Positions 23,152 to 35,300 of a stretch of DNA of 64,000 nt are shown here, in pieces. Origin of the DNA: Phoronis australis. Lineage: Eukaryota; Phoronida; Phoronidae. The stretch spans positions 192,954 to 256,953 of the forward strand of contig NMRA01000567.1 of the NCBI GenBank assembly GCA_002633005.1. Direction: 5' to 3'. The notes under the pieces were generated by a model, which searched no databases, was not told the DNA's origin, and worked only from the letters and a program-made list of their open reading frames with translations. Position 1 is the stretch's first letter. Each line of letters starts with the position of its first letter. The position numbers were made by a program, and so were the translations under genes.

Positions 23152-26100
23152 ATGTCGGCTTCCAGGTTAAAAATTTACGTGGGGAACTTACCTTGGACTG
23201 TCGGTCGTAGTAAGTGTTAAACAGTTCAACATATCTGTTAAACATATCGTGGGTTATTAGTTACAATGATCCCATACTCTGGGAATTTTTTGCTTTTAAT
23301 ATGTCTGCTCAGAGGAGGACACTGGATCTCAAATCCGTTGGTGGATCTTATATTAAGGTGCCAGAGCCAGAGCCAGTGGTGAAGTAATACGTAAGACTCC
23401 GTATGAGACAGTCAGTCAGTAACCAGTCCCAGGCTGCCTCCCAGGTAGGCACGTATCCCCTCAGTTAGTACTGTTACAGCCCAAAGTGATGCCTGTGCCT
23501 GGTACTTTTCAATTTGGCGTGAGTTGGTCGACCCAAACTGTAGCCTTGGTGTACCGTGTATGCTAAAAAAATGATCAGATAAAATGTGACACAAAATTAG
23601 TGTCATTAAAAACTGCACCCTTCCTTGAGTAAACTAAATCATATACTGGTGTTGGAAAATTGGCGTTCTACCGTTATTCTGCAGCTAAAGCTTTGGAGCG
23701 ATCTTTTGCGTTGGCTCTCGGCGCCATGAAATATTGCGTCACCAGTTTCTTGTTTCGCCAATTCTTCATTCAACTATTCTTTTTCCACGAGGTTGCGTAC
23801 ATGTCACCACAAATTTTTGGAACTAGTTTATTTCATTACAAGTTTTCAATGTTTTAATACCAGCAAACCGAATTCCACAACAAATTTTTTGCTGACTGCG
23901 AATGTCGCAAAATTTTAGTAAATGACGCATGCGCGTGACACAAGCGCACTGTTTTCAAATCGATGACATACTTTTCATTGTTACAAAAGGCGAAGAGTTA
24001 TGCAAGAAAATTACGTTTGTTCGTTTGTTGCATTGTTTTCAATTAAACGGCTGTAACTGGCAAGGTGAGTGTCGGTTTACTCCCAGATTTTGCATGCACC
24101 CGGCCATCCGGTCTTTAGCTCTACATGTTGATACAGGTTTCATGGTGAGGTAACAAGGAGAACTACCCTGGCTGGGTGCAATTTCGGGGTCTACGGAAGA
24201 TTAACACACAGATGTACCTAGCTGTATTTTGACGTTAGTCTTCATACAGCTAGCTGGCTGGCTGGCCAAACTGATGCCTGCGCAAACGGACGTTATCGTA
24301 ACTTCCCAAGTTACTGCCAGCAAGATTAAAAAACGGACAATCGCTGCTTCAGTTTTTGAGCTATTTAATGGTTACCAGAACTGAATTTGACGACAAAGAG
24401 TGCGAGCTCTGTGGTGTGTAATAATTTTTCAAGACACTTCCCTAATGTGATTAATCCTTATGACCTGCATACATGAGTACTCATTGTCGTCAATTTCAGT
24501 TCTGATAACTGTTAAAAACCATTAGCCTCTGGCAATAATTTGGGAACTTATGGTATCTTTAGTTTGGCGCAGGCATCAGTTTGGCTCACCAACCGGTGCC
24601 GCATTGAAGTGAGTCAAATCAGTTTGGCGCAGACATCAGTTTGGGCTGCAACACCAGCACCACAGGCACCTTTAATAAACCGCTCGTGTGATGTGCAGAA
24701 TGGAACAAGTTGTGCTGCGCATTATGTTGACTTCTGCGATATGCGGATGACGTAACCAAAACCGGGATAAAACCATATACTGCGCAGTCCCATTTGTGGA
24801 GTCCTAAAACGTGGAACAATATAGGAATTGTTCCGATTTACGGGTAATAGAACAGGAAATGCAAGTGTATAATAATAATTCGATGATAATTGTCCAAAAT
24901 TATTCGTTTTCCATTAATTAATAGATTTTGGTCATATTTCCTGTATTTTTTGGATAATTTCGTGATGTCCCTTCTGAACGCTGATTTTATTCTAAACATA
25001 CTGTAATAAATGTATATATTATAGAACATAACAACGAGTGGCTGACGAGAATGCCTGTTGAGAGTGTCTGTAGTACCGTCGGGTGCCTTACCACCATAAA
25101 AGGTTACTGATGTCAAAATATGAAGCGAAAAGGAAACATGAATACACACATTGTGTTAGAATTAATACGTACTATGCCTCTGGAGGCAATTTAGTCAACA
25201 TAATTTGAACATATCCATGAAAATCTGTTGTGGTTCACTCAATTGAGCTTCCTTCACTGGGTGCCATTTTGAAGAACTTTCATGAAATCAAGCTTGTTGA
25301 CAAACAAAAACTCCAAGGAATTCAAATCTTGCCTTCTGAAGGAGAAAACTGGTTCTCAAAATACAGGAGCCACCTATGTGACTTCTACCGAATTGGTGAT
25401 GGAAAATTAACGTTATTATAAACTAGACTCTTTCTTGTCTAAATGAAATTAGTTACCAGAAAATACCAGTGCTGTTCTACTGTTATTCTGTTGCTAAATT
25501 TGTGAAGCAATCCTATGTGTCGGCTTTCAGTCCCATGAAATAAAGCATAGCGTATTGGTCAATTTCTTTTTTCACTGATTTTTCAATCTTGAAACTTTTC
25601 TTCCACACGCGTACTGTTTTCAAGTATATGACAGCCTTTTCTTTTTGACAAAAGCCGTTGAATTATGCACGAGAATTGTTTTTACTTAATAAATGGCTGT
25701 AATGAGGTATTTGAGTGTCAGGTGACACCCAGGTTTTGCATGCTCCCCTGCAGGTGGTTAACTGTACTTGTTGATATAGGTTTCACGTCTAGCTTACGAG
25801 CAGGACTAACCAGGGCTGTTTGAAATTTCAAGGTCTATGTACCAATATGGTTAAAACATAGTGGTTCCTAGTTTTAATTTGTTGTTTGACCTCATACAGC
25901 TAGCTAGTTTTTCGTTTGATCAATGAAATCATGGACTAAGCCATTTCTGTTTTAAATACATCTGTGCGCATGTCTATAGCATGCTTGAACTTGACCACCA
26001 CGGTTGCACCTCTCATACTAGTACCAGGATAAAATGTCATCAATGACAAGTGAAAAGACATATTGTAAAGAAATCTTAAATATTGGAGTATTTGTTCGAG

Positions 26101-29100
26101 TTGGAAAGAGTTTGAGACATTGACAGCCTCCAAAAGTGTCCGGCCAGCTAGCTGTATGAACACTAACACAAAATGCTACGTAGGAATTAGTAAATGTACT
26201 TGCTTTACTCAAGGAAGAATGTAAGATAGATAAGACTTTATTCCAGACATACATAGCATCTACGCAAAAAATATGAATGAGCTCCTAGTATATAGTTTTT
26301 AATCATTAATTTACCCTCATAATTCCAAGGTTGCATAGTTATGCAGTTTTATACCAAAGCCAGGCTAAGGCGAGCCAGTGAGCAAAGAGAAACTCAATTA
26401 CCCTCAGGAACACCACGCCAAATATAACTTTTTGGAATCAGTTCGGTGGTTCTCAAATTCTTTATTACCGTTCACTGTTGACTTTTTGGATGAGGAAGTT
26501 GCAGCCCTATAATACTCTGGGGGGAGGACATTATATTGCTGATTGCTGTCCTTTTGGTGACTATGTTACCAAAAACATTTATTTTACTTTCAGAGGAATT
26601 GAAAGATTACTTTTCCCAGTTTGGCTTTGTCAAGTCATCTAATGTAATGTTTGTAAGTAATGCTTTTATTACCGTCTTTTATTTATCGTTTTTAGAAGCA
26701 AGTATTTAGAATCACCTGTACAGTTAAAGCATAGGAAACTGCAGTAAAATCTCACTATTAAATCAATAATACAATGTGGCGGACAAGTAGAATTTTATTA
26801 CTTGGCGGAATTTTTCCGCCAAGTATGTTGGTCTGACAGCAAGTTTTTTTTTTGTTCGCTCTCTACAGGTCGCAATTTTGGTCCGATTTTCACGAAATTT
26901 GCACACAACATGTAGATCCCGAAGTACTGGAACGCTATTGTTTTTGGTCATGATCGGATACAAAATGGCGGACGTGGCGGCCATTTTGTATCCGATTTCA
27001 CAGTCAAATACTCGTAGAGGCCGCATTTTTCAACCTAAAAAGCTGAAAACCGGTACGGATATACTATAACGCATGTGCTACAACTGTGCAGAAAATTGTT
27101 GACTTCCGGTTCAAGATGGCTGAAATATTGGACGTGGCGCATGCGCACCCCGAAATATGGCTAAAAACGTTTTCTCCTGTAGAGGGCGCAATTGCAAACC
27201 AATCCCTTTCAAACTGGTCACGTGTTTGTTGGGTTTAACAAGCTTTTAGAAAAAATTATTGGACTGGAAGTCACTTTCAAGATGGCGGCTGTGGCGCATG
27301 TTCACACGGTTTCAATCGCTCTGGTGTCGCATTTTTTATGGGAAGAGCAAATGACGTGAATTTTTGCATGTGGATTCCTTGAAGTATGGCCTTTCAAAAA
27401 GTCTGCGAGAGCGTCTGCGAGAGCGTATTTCTCAGACTTACCGTTTTCGAGTTATTTGACTTTGAATTTCAAAAAAACGGCAAATTTTCAATTTTCTCGA
27501 AATTTTTTTGGATTTTTGCCAAACTACCACTTAAGATAGAGTTTTGAACGGGCTTTCAGGAGATATTTTCCATTTTGCGCTACGATGTCTACTTTTTGAA
27601 TTATTCGAGATTTTCGGATACCGTTGTTCCTCCAGTCACACGCAGCTGGCTGGCTTTCAGTTCACTTTGTTTTGGTTATGCCTAGTTGACCCAGAATGAC
27701 CCAGCCAGCACTCTCCTACTGTAAAGCATGCCTCGTCCGTAATGTTGCGCCATCTATTGTTCTTTATTGTAGTTGATTGTATGCTCTATCAAAGTACGTA
27801 GAGTTGTGGACGGGCTTTCAGATGATATTTTCCATTTTGCGCTACGTCTACTTTTGAATTATTCGAGATTTTCGAATGCCGTTGTTCCTTCGGTCATCTA
27901 TGAAAGGACGCAGCTGGCTGGCTTTCAGTTCACATTATTTTGGTTATGCCTAGTTGACCCAGACTGACCCAGCCAGCACTGTCCTACTGCAGACTGGACC
28001 GTCATGTTGTGCCATCTATTGTTCTTTATTGTAGTTGATTGTATGCTCTCTATTTGATTTCTTCGCTAGTCACATGAATGTTATCGTGTTTGCCAAACTA
28101 CCACTTTAGATAGAGTTTTGAACGGGCTTTCATTCTTTATTGTAGTTGATTGTATGCTCTCTATTTGATTTCTTCGCTAGTCACATGAATGATATNTGTA
28201 ATGTTTGTAAGTAATGCTTTTATTACCGTCTTTTATTTGTCGTTTTTAGAAGCAAGTATTTAGAATCATCTGTACAGTTAAAGCATAGCAAACTGCAGTA
28301 AAATCTCACTATTAAATCTATAATACAATGTGGCGGACAAGTAGAATTTTATTTTTATTTTTTTTCATGAAAGATAAATTGCGCCTACTGATACTTGAGA
28401 ATTTCCAAGGTCAACCATCAGATAATGTTTTGAAAAACTGGGGATTCACAAGGACTTTAGAAGCCTGTGAAAAAATAAAAAAGGTAAATTTTGGCAATTA
28501 TCTTTGTCTGAAATTGGTGCGACATCACCATAGACCCATCATTGTCAATCAACGATTATCAGGCATCAGTCACCCTTATGGTATCAATAATGCTTGGCTG
28601 TAGCCCAACTCAACTGGTGATTTTATCACACCATTCCTATATGATGCCCATTGTGCATGTATTTGACAGAACGAAGATACAGGCATTAGCCGGGGATTTG
28701 GATTTGTACAATTCGGAAATAAGCAGGGACTTGAAGCCACTATACAGCAGGAATCACACCACCTAGAAGGGTCAAAGGTGAGAAAATTTGAATGGACATG
28801 ACATGAATTTACATTGTGCTTTTGTAAGACATCTTGGGTTAATGTCAATTCTTGGCCAGATAGTTAGTAAAAAGTTAAATAGTAAAAACAAGACGCCTTT
28901 GTACGTATTTATTGCATCTGTGTATTGACTGTAACCCTGTTGATGATACTGAGTAATGTCAAAATGCCTATGTGAAGTATAGCGTCCTGTTTTTGTTATT
29001 TAACTTTTTACATTCTGCGGTTTCTTCTTCGTACATTTTTCCCAAAATGTAATTTTAAACCTAGCAGTTCATAATAAGGTTCTTGTTTCCCTGACTTACA

Positions 29101-29459
29101 AATAGGACGGCAGCCGTTTTCAGTGTGTTTTTAAATTCATGATGCAGTTTAAATTAAAATTCTAAGAAACACATTTCACAAACTAAAAGAAGTGCATCTT
29201 TAAAAGGCTTTGAGTTTCCATTAAAACTGGCGTGAGTTGAATTTTTGCTCAACTCGCAAAGTTGTTAAGTTGTGCAGTTGTTCTACTTCGTACATTTGGC
29301 TCCTCATACAAGTCAAATTTTGCATTACACAAATAAAGTCTCTCAGTCCTTTTAGATCTTTATTTGTAACTGATACTCCATTTTCAGCTCAACATAGGAC
29401 CTGCAAATGAGATAAATAGAAGAAGAAAGACTGCCAGTGAGCCCGACAAGAGCACGTAG
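23152..29459 (+). CDS. SLIRP: SLIRP, single-RRM mitochondrial RNA-binding protein, complete, four exons
   Basis: Exons 23152-23209, 26594-26652, 28670-28777 and 29388-29459 (TAG) join in phases 1, 0, 0 into 98 codons; human SLIRP has 109. The protein is essentially one RRM: RNP2 at residues 8-13 (IYVGNL), a PW pair as in vertebrate SLIRP, helix 1 KELKDYFSQFG, RNP1 at 47-54 (RGFGFVQF), helix 2 KQGLEATIQQE, then a basic tail RRRKTASEPDKST. SLIRP with LRPPRC stabilises mitochondrial mRNAs, and the family also binds SRA RNA. Assignment rests on RRM type, size and position head-to-head with ALKBH1; the RRM alone would be less specific. The end of exon 2 and its donor are duplicated at 28197 after an assembly N. 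All introns are GT-AG. A poly(A) signal candidate is AATAAA at 29847-29852. Confidence 0.87.
23653..24262. repeat. Diverged repeat copy A in SLIRP intron 1
   Basis: Blocks here (TTCTACCGTTATTCTG, CATGAAAT, CTGTTTTCAA..GATGACA, AATTAAACGGCTGTAA, TTTTGCATGC, GTTGATACAGGTTTCA, CTCATACAGCTAGCT-like) recur in the same order at 25465-25912. This is an old duplication or a dispersed repeat with two copies in the same intron. Confidence 0.65.
24262..24590. repeat. Long foldback (inverted-repeat) element in SLIRP intron 1
   Basis: CCAAACTGATGCCTGCGC at 24266-24283 is the exact reverse complement of 24567-24584. Further in, AACTTCCCAAGTTACTGCCA pairs with the segment near 24528-24550, and the AATGGTTACCAGAACTGAAT region (about 24367) pairs with 24487-24525. 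The arms therefore match, with gaps, over most of the 329 bp around a centre near 24430. It resembles a palindromic MITE inserted at the end of repeat copy A. A direct extra copy, AGTTTGGCGCAGACATCAGT, lies just outside at 24621. Confidence 0.75.
25465..25912. repeat. Diverged repeat copy B in SLIRP intron 1
   Basis: Partner of 23653-24262, shorter by about 160 bp. Shared blocks include TTCTACTGTTATTCTG, TAAATGGCTGTAA, CCAGGTTTTGCATGC, TTGTTGATATAGGTTTCA and CTCATACAGCTAGCT. Neither copy has a long open frame. The foldback found after copy A is missing here, so that element inserted after or independently of the duplication. Confidence 0.65.
26643..26800. repeat. Segment covering the SLIRP exon 2 donor, duplicated at 28197
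   Basis: About 157 bp beginning TGTAATGTTTGTAAGTAATG (end of exon 2 plus its donor) is nearly identical to 28197-28353, with only a handful of substitutions. This copy is joined to the complete exon 2 and is the one used in the gene model. Confidence 0.9.
26801..26996. repeat. Two perfect hairpins in SLIRP intron 2
   Basis: CTTGGCGGAA (26801-26810) is followed after three T by its exact complement, ending 26823. ATCGGATACAAAATGGC (26953-26969) is followed after 10 bases by its exact inverted copy (26980-26996). Both lie in a block rich in AAGATGGCGG/ATGGCGGACG-like phrases between 26.78 and 27.3 kb, which looks like a diverged mobile element. Confidence 0.65.
27517..28190. repeat. Tandem repeat of about 270 bp, two full units plus a rearranged partial one
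   Basis: Units begin near 27517 and 27800, sharing GGGCTTTCAG.AGATATTTTCC-like, GAATTATTCGAGATTTTCG, GCAGCTGGCTGGCTTTCAG, TTGACCCAGA.TGACCCAGCC and TTCTTTATTGTAGTTGATTG. A shortened third unit (about 28090-28190) joins GAACGGGCTTTC directly to ATTCTTTATTG and stops just before the N at 28196. Confidence 0.8.
28197..28353. repeat. Second copy of the SLIRP exon 2 end and donor
   Basis: Near-identical to 26643-26800 and starting one base after an N. It carries only the last codons of exon 2 plus the GTAAGT donor and has no acceptor, so it cannot act as a separate exon. Either a local duplication or two haplotypes placed in series by the assembler would produce this. Confidence 0.9.
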
Positions 29460-30660
29460 CCCAAGGATTGCCACATACTTTTTTTTCAAAAAAGCTGTGC
29501 TTTTAGCCGGGGAAGGACTGTCAGACTTGAAGAAAGTCCATTTTTGGAAATAATGTACCTGTGCAACGATTCAGAGAGGTGTGTGGTAGAAAATTCAGTG
29601 GAATATCTTTTATGGAAACAGCCCAAGTTTGTTTAATATATCCATTCCTTGCCGTCAAATCAATGTGATGTTATTTCTTGAATTAGTAGTGTGTGGCAAA
29701 TCTTGAATGTGTGAGGTGTACACTTAGATACGTTTTCTCTTTGCCAAAGCACGGCTGAAACCTGTCACAAATTCTGTCTTATTGCTGCACGTTGATGCAG
29801 TTTACTATGGTGCTGATGCCGTGTCCTTGGTAGATTTTGCAACAAAAATAAATGTATATATATACATATATAGTGCTATCATTTCCCAAGTCATGAAACA
29901 TTACATATGTTTTTATGTATTTGTGGTATGAAAAACCCCATCGGTGAGTCTCTCTGATTAAACTGGTGTAAAATTATATAATGCAAAGATTCTCAAAGTT
30001 TTTCTTGGATTGAAATATGAATTGTGCTAGTACTAAAGGTAGAAACACTTTCTGGTTGATAAAGCTACACTCAATAGGGATAAGTTCATGAGTATGCCCC
30101 CCATCATTGGCGCATAAATATTTTCATTGACACACTGTGATTGATTAACTCGGACCGACAGGCGCATTCAAAACTGTGTTGCAATTATGCCTTATTTTGT
30201 CTTGGAATATATATTTCGCATTGCCTTGAGATTCTAACTCAGTTATAATGCAGAGCACCTGATCAAAAGAATGTCACAGACTACAATAATGGTGGTAGCA
30301 ATATGGGGTCTGTGAAAATACAAATACCAACTTTGGCTTCATGTGTTTGGTTTAAGCTTCATTTTGCCCTGTTTAGCCCGCTAAAAGCAGAATTTTCTTT
30401 AGAAAATTGGCCTCATGACATTCCTTACCGTTAAAGGAGTCTATTTTCGATACCAATAACTGGAGAAAACAGGACAGAGTTTATTTTGGTTGGCCAAGGC
30501 TAATTTGAATTCAAAAATGGTGTATTGTACACATTCGGTGACTTGAGATGGAATCTCATTTACAGTAACGAATGTTAGACAAATTTTAAGAGAGTAAGAG
30601 CTCCCCAATTCCAAATTGGTTTTCCAGTCAGCTGAACAGGCGAAATGTAGCTTTTAATTG
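29460..30660. other. SLIRP 3' UTR and intergenic DNA
   Basis: No coding sequence is supported. The likely SLIRP mRNA end is near 29870, after the AATAAA at 29847 and a TATATA tract. The rest is AT-rich with nothing recognisable. Confidence 0.5.
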
Positions 30661-30663
30661 AAA

Positions 30664-30804
30664 TGCCAAAGGGGCCATGCCCCCCCTAAAATTCTCCCAG
30701 ATTCCGTTTTTGGCAGTTCGGGGGTGCGAAAGTATGACGGGCAAAATCTTGGCTAATACTCTGCCCTGGCCCCCCCTAACTCAAAATCCTGGATCCGCCC
30801 CTGA
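30664..30804 (-). repeat. CAGGGGCGGATCCAGG-type element, truncated
   Basis: Read on the minus strand it starts CAGGGGCGGATCCAGGATTT (+ strand end near 30804), continues through a G-run, GGGCAGAGTATTAGCCAAGA and a 'TGCCAAA..' stretch, and stops at GGCATGGCCCCTTTGGC. Its layout matches the complete-looking element at 58958-59123, except that the second terminal repeat is missing. Confidence 0.7.
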
Positions 30805-31433
30805 GTAATCCAAGTTGATACAACATACCATCGTCCTGGTCTGTTTTGAAATGTTGTACACTTTAACCAACCTGTACACAGAACGACAATCGGGCAACCA
30901 CCGCGCCGGTGGTGGCACTTGTAGTTGTTTGCTTTGTTATGTGCGCGATGTTGTGCAGTGTGTTGCCCAGTAGTCTTGTTAGCAGATGTTTGAGGACTGC
31001 AGGTGACACTGGAAATTTTGTCAATTTCTTGATGGACGGAAGCACAGCATTAAAGGGGTTTATGATGTACTTATAGATGAATGGGCGTCTATGCATGTAC
31101 GCAACTACTATGCCAAGTCTGGACAAAAGTGGTTAGCTAGCATCCTTTACGTATGTATTCAAAATCCAAAGTTCAAGTTGAAAATTTGATTCACATGGGT
31201 GTTGTCAAACAAAACTGTGACGTCATAATTTCAGTTTGCCACTGACTCAAAACTGGGGAATAAAAATGACCTCAGTAGACACTGCTAAACTTGTGCTGTC
31301 AGTCTGGGAGTCAGATGCGAAATTGTTTTGGTTTTCGATTTGGTTCACCCGGCCTTCAGGGTGGCAACGATGGGCGGTTACCAACTGGAGATAACTCTCG
31401 CATCAGAACATGCCGGATACCACAAAAAACATA

Positions 31434-32086
31434 GGCGGATTTAGGGGGAGGGGGCGCCCCCCCCCCCCTTGACTGCCGCAAAAAAATAAAACGGCAAGAA
31501 CGTAGGGAAATGTTGAGTTTATTAATTAACCCCGGTAATTAAAATTATACCGATGAATCAAGATTTAAATGCGTGAAGTTTTGGTGTTTGGGCGGGTGGG
31601 GGGAGGGGTCTCACATCCAATTTCAAGTGTCAANGCACAAAATATAAAACATGTAATAAGCATAACAAAAAGAAGTAGGTTTCTCGCGCAAACGCTGTGG
31701 TCCATAAACAAGTAAGTCTCTTAGTATCAGATTAGGACTAGTTAAATCGTGGTGGTGTAGTGGTAAAGCACGCGCGCTCTATCCGCCAGGTCGTGAGTTT
31801 GCCAGTCTCTTATATCTGTAGCTTTTCCTGTTTGACACGTTCTCTGTTTTTTTTTTAATTTTTTTATTTTTGCCTTTTTTCTTGGATAATTCTTCATGAA
31901 TCAAAGAAAATGCTTGATTTTTAGAGGAAAAAACAGAAAAATTTCGTGGGCGGGAGGGGGCAAACCCCCCTACCGACCTCCCCCATTCGGTGCTATGCGC
32001 ATCTACAATCGTGGTTTGCGCAAATGCTTACAGCCGGACAAAATTTTGGGCCCCCCTTGTGATATCCTAGGTACGCCACTGAAAAA
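31434..32086. repeat. Composite repeat block with G/C runs, tRNA-like head and CAGTGGCGTACCTAGG end
   Basis: It opens with CATAGGCGGATTTAGGGGGA and a C run, and closes at about 32084 with the inverted form of CAGTGGCGTACCTAGG. Between them, 31748-31800 reads GGTGGTGTAGTGGTAAAGCA (A-box-like) followed by a decayed B box (GGTCGTGAGTTTGCCAG), suggesting a tRNA-derived SINE fragment on the + strand. An N lies at 31634. Several insertions seem to be nested. Confidence 0.45.
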
Positions 32087-32172
32087 AATCCACTAGATGC
32101 ACGTTTTCATAAAAAAGGGAAAACAACAAATCGCAAAATTTTAGTAAGAAATCTCCACTAACTATGGATTGG

Positions 32173-32351
32173 AATTGACCTATCGCAAGCTCCGCCCCCT
32201 TGCATAATGTCGACTAAAAAACAATAAGTTTTACCCGGCAACGTGTTGTTTGTCGGGTAAAATGGCGGCTTGGAAACTAAGGTACGTCAATAATGATGCG
32301 CTTTAAATGGTCAGTTAAGCTGTCACTCAAAATCCTGGCGATAGGTCAATT
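32173..32351. repeat. Terminal-inverted-repeat element, 179 bp
   Basis: AATTGACCTATCGC (32173-32186) and its exact inverse (32338-32351) bound the element. Inside is a second palindrome, TTTTACCCGGCAAC with its inverse ending at TCGGGTAAAA, followed by ATGGCGGCTTGGAAACTAAG and GTACGT. The latter looks like a short first exon with a donor but is probably coincidental. Confidence 0.6.
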
Positions 32352-35300
32352 GAGATAGAGGCATCATTTTCGAAACATTCCATAGCACATTGTTTATCCT
32401 GTTACAATTCAAAATATGTTTTGAAAATTTTCGCGAATTTGTTGAAATGTCATATGCTACTAGCCTCTGTAATGAATATATTCTGCGCATGGGGGAAAGG
32501 TTTTAAAAGTCAATAAATAAGCGTACAGTATATGCATGTCAAAAGTTGTAAAGAGTGAATATTATTCACTTGCGTATAGTTCATGACTGTCAATTTCTCT
32601 CTTTTGTTGCTTCCGCAATGGCTTTCATGGCAATGAAACACTGGCTTAAAAATTTACTGTGGATTGAAACTGGTGATTTTTCGAACTGTTTGGCTTCTGA
32701 AATTGATGTAGCCCCGGCAAAACCAGATGTGTCAGTAAGGTTTCGGTTCTCTGGTACCTATTGGAATGCGTGTCGTGATGCTTGGCTGTACACTAGGAAC
32801 GCCGGGTGGAGTAGATTGATATCTGAATTTAGCCTCGACTTAGAAACCCGGCGCCGCTGGGGTTGAAAAAAACGTAAGGTTTTTGTATTTTTTCGCTGAT
32901 AGGTACAAGGTGTTGACGTTTTGTTTAGATTGATAAATATTTAATGAGAAATTCTTTACATGGTAAGATTATTTCTGAACACATTGCTTTGAATTTTGTA
33001 TTACCAATTTCAACATAGAGATTAACGACAGTGTTTGATTAACGTCTGTTAACGTTCAGACAAGAATTCTTCACGTGAACAGCCACCAGACATCCAGCAT
33101 ATTCAAACTTAGAAGCATGGATTGAATCAAGATGTAAGTGTGAATTTGAACCGTAAAAGACAGCAAATCACTTCATTGCTAGGTTGTAAATTTTCACTTG
33201 TCATCGTATACCGGCTTGGAAACAACGGAGTACCGGCCGAATTCATAAAGAGATTCGTCAACCTTGTATACCATTGTGATGCACTCTTTGAAATTGACAT
33301 TTGGTGCTCTCTCAGCCATGTTTTCGCTGTATTTGTTATTGGTAACCATGGAAAATTAGTTGTCATCGGTGTGTGTTGTGATGTTATACCGTGTAGGTGC
33401 CACCTCTTAAAAATATCATGGGGCCTGGGCACAGCAGTTCAGTGGGTCCTTTGTCAACTATAGGGTTCATAGCAATAAAAAACGTTAACTGTGTAACAAG
33501 TACACGTGTATATTTATCCGATCGATAGGCCTACCGGTACGCCAACACCAACGTCAATAATTAACGAACGCGGTTAAATGTTTGAAGTGCTTTCAAAAAT
33601 AAGAGTTAAGCAAGGAAATGACGATACGACGGTAGTACCACAAATCACGCATGCAAAGTGGCACAGCGTGATATTACTTGTTAACTAATTAAATATTGCT
33701 TTTATACATACGTTACCCTTAGAAGAATTTTGTATTCATAGTGCCATGTCATTTGTGTACTGGACACGAAATCAAGTTTTAATCCTAAATGACGATAAAC
33801 TTCTGAAGTTATTAATATCAGGAAGAGATATCTCTTCCTGTAAATATGTAGCATGATAATTCAAAAATGTGTAGCTTTTTCCATGTATGACAGGTGTAGC
33901 AATTGCGCTTGATGACAGAATGATATTCTGCATAGAAATGCGATAATGTGAACTTCGGAAATATCATTGATTCACTAAAAACAACACAAATTACTCTAGT
34001 CGCTTTTAGTCTCACGCCGAACGAAGAGCATATTTTTATTTATCCCATACGTGTTGAATCTGTCGAGGGACGGCCATGTAATAAAGATTTCCGTATTCAC
34101 CTCCCGCACTATAGTCTGACATGAAATGTTCAAAAGGTAAGCTAGGTCAATGTCGACTCGAAGTCGTTAGCCGGTTCGATCACCAAACTTTCGAAACAAT
34201 TACAAATACAATTATAGCAGTGTAAATAACGCTCAACATACAATGAGGTCTCTATCGTAACATCTGGAACAGGACTGTTAATTATATGACAGTTCTGTCT
34301 CAGTTTTCATTTGCTAAATATTTTATCGTCTGCAACTCGAGGCAACTCTGGCGCCGATTCATCGGTAAGTACAATATCGAATATTGTTGTCATTTAACTA
34401 TTTTCAGGAGACGTTACTAGTTCAATGAAAAGTTACCCTTGTTTTCATCGTTGTTATCCTTTTTCAAGAAATAAATCGTCACATTTAAAACTGTTTCTTT
34501 TCAGAGAAAACTTGCAGCCTAATGCGCAAGTACATACATATATGATGTGATCCCCCACGTGAACAATCTGAGTGAAGTATTTAACAAATCTGCGGAAAAA
34601 ATGAATGAAACTTAGGAATTCGAAGCGCATGGGATAAATACAAAACGAACCTCGATTGGCGTACATCAAGTAATATCCCATTCCACATTATTCCGTGTAT
34701 GGAAGGTCTCGGTCGATACGCGGCGTAATAATGTCTCGTGGGATATTCATGCACGCCACTCTCGGTACATTTTGTGTATTTGCTTGACATCGCGTCAGTA
34801 AACTTGTTACAAATGAATTGGCAATTGTAAATTTGTATATTTCTGCGCATTTTAAGCGAGTACGTAATTAAATTATTTCTTGGCCTTTGTTGACCTCACT
34901 TAAATCTGATCGTAGCACAAGTCCAGTGTTTGAAACTTTAGAATGCCCACTTCGTTCAATCTCGTGACCAAAAACATTACATGTCATGAAAGTTGTCATT
35001 TAAAATAAAATGAACTCGATTTTCATCCACTGTTTCAACTTAACACGAAACTACATTCAAAACTTTAACCAAGATGTTGGAAGCATTGAATTATTTAATC
35101 GGGAGCGTTTCACACAGGAATAAGTGACGAGCTGGCATTCATTAGGTAGTCTAGGGGACCGAATAGAAGAATGTGCCCCTAACTCCTTAAAAAGTGCACC
35201 ATATGGCGTTTTTTGCACGAACGGAGTTTAATTGGGCGTTCCCTCAAATCGCCCCAAAAGTGTTTTTGAGAATGTGTACCTATTACTAAGAAAAGATTGG

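Noticed and set aside
25230-25421. 63-codon + strand frame in SLIRP intron 1
   Set aside because: Exons 1 and 2 of SLIRP join correctly without it and no acceptor/donor pair in phase was seen.
32264-32285. ATGGCGGCTTGGAAACTAAG followed by a GTACGT donor, like a first exon
   Set aside because: It lies inside a short inverted-repeat element and has no recognisable second exon.
32555-32866. 103-codon open frame on the + strand
   Set aside because: Composition is protein-like but there is no family resemblance or neighbouring exon; chance cannot be excluded.
33122-33463. 113-codon open frame on the + strand
   Set aside because: The opposite strand is open for nearly the same length (33127-33432), typical of a chance stop-poor stretch, and neither product is recognisable.
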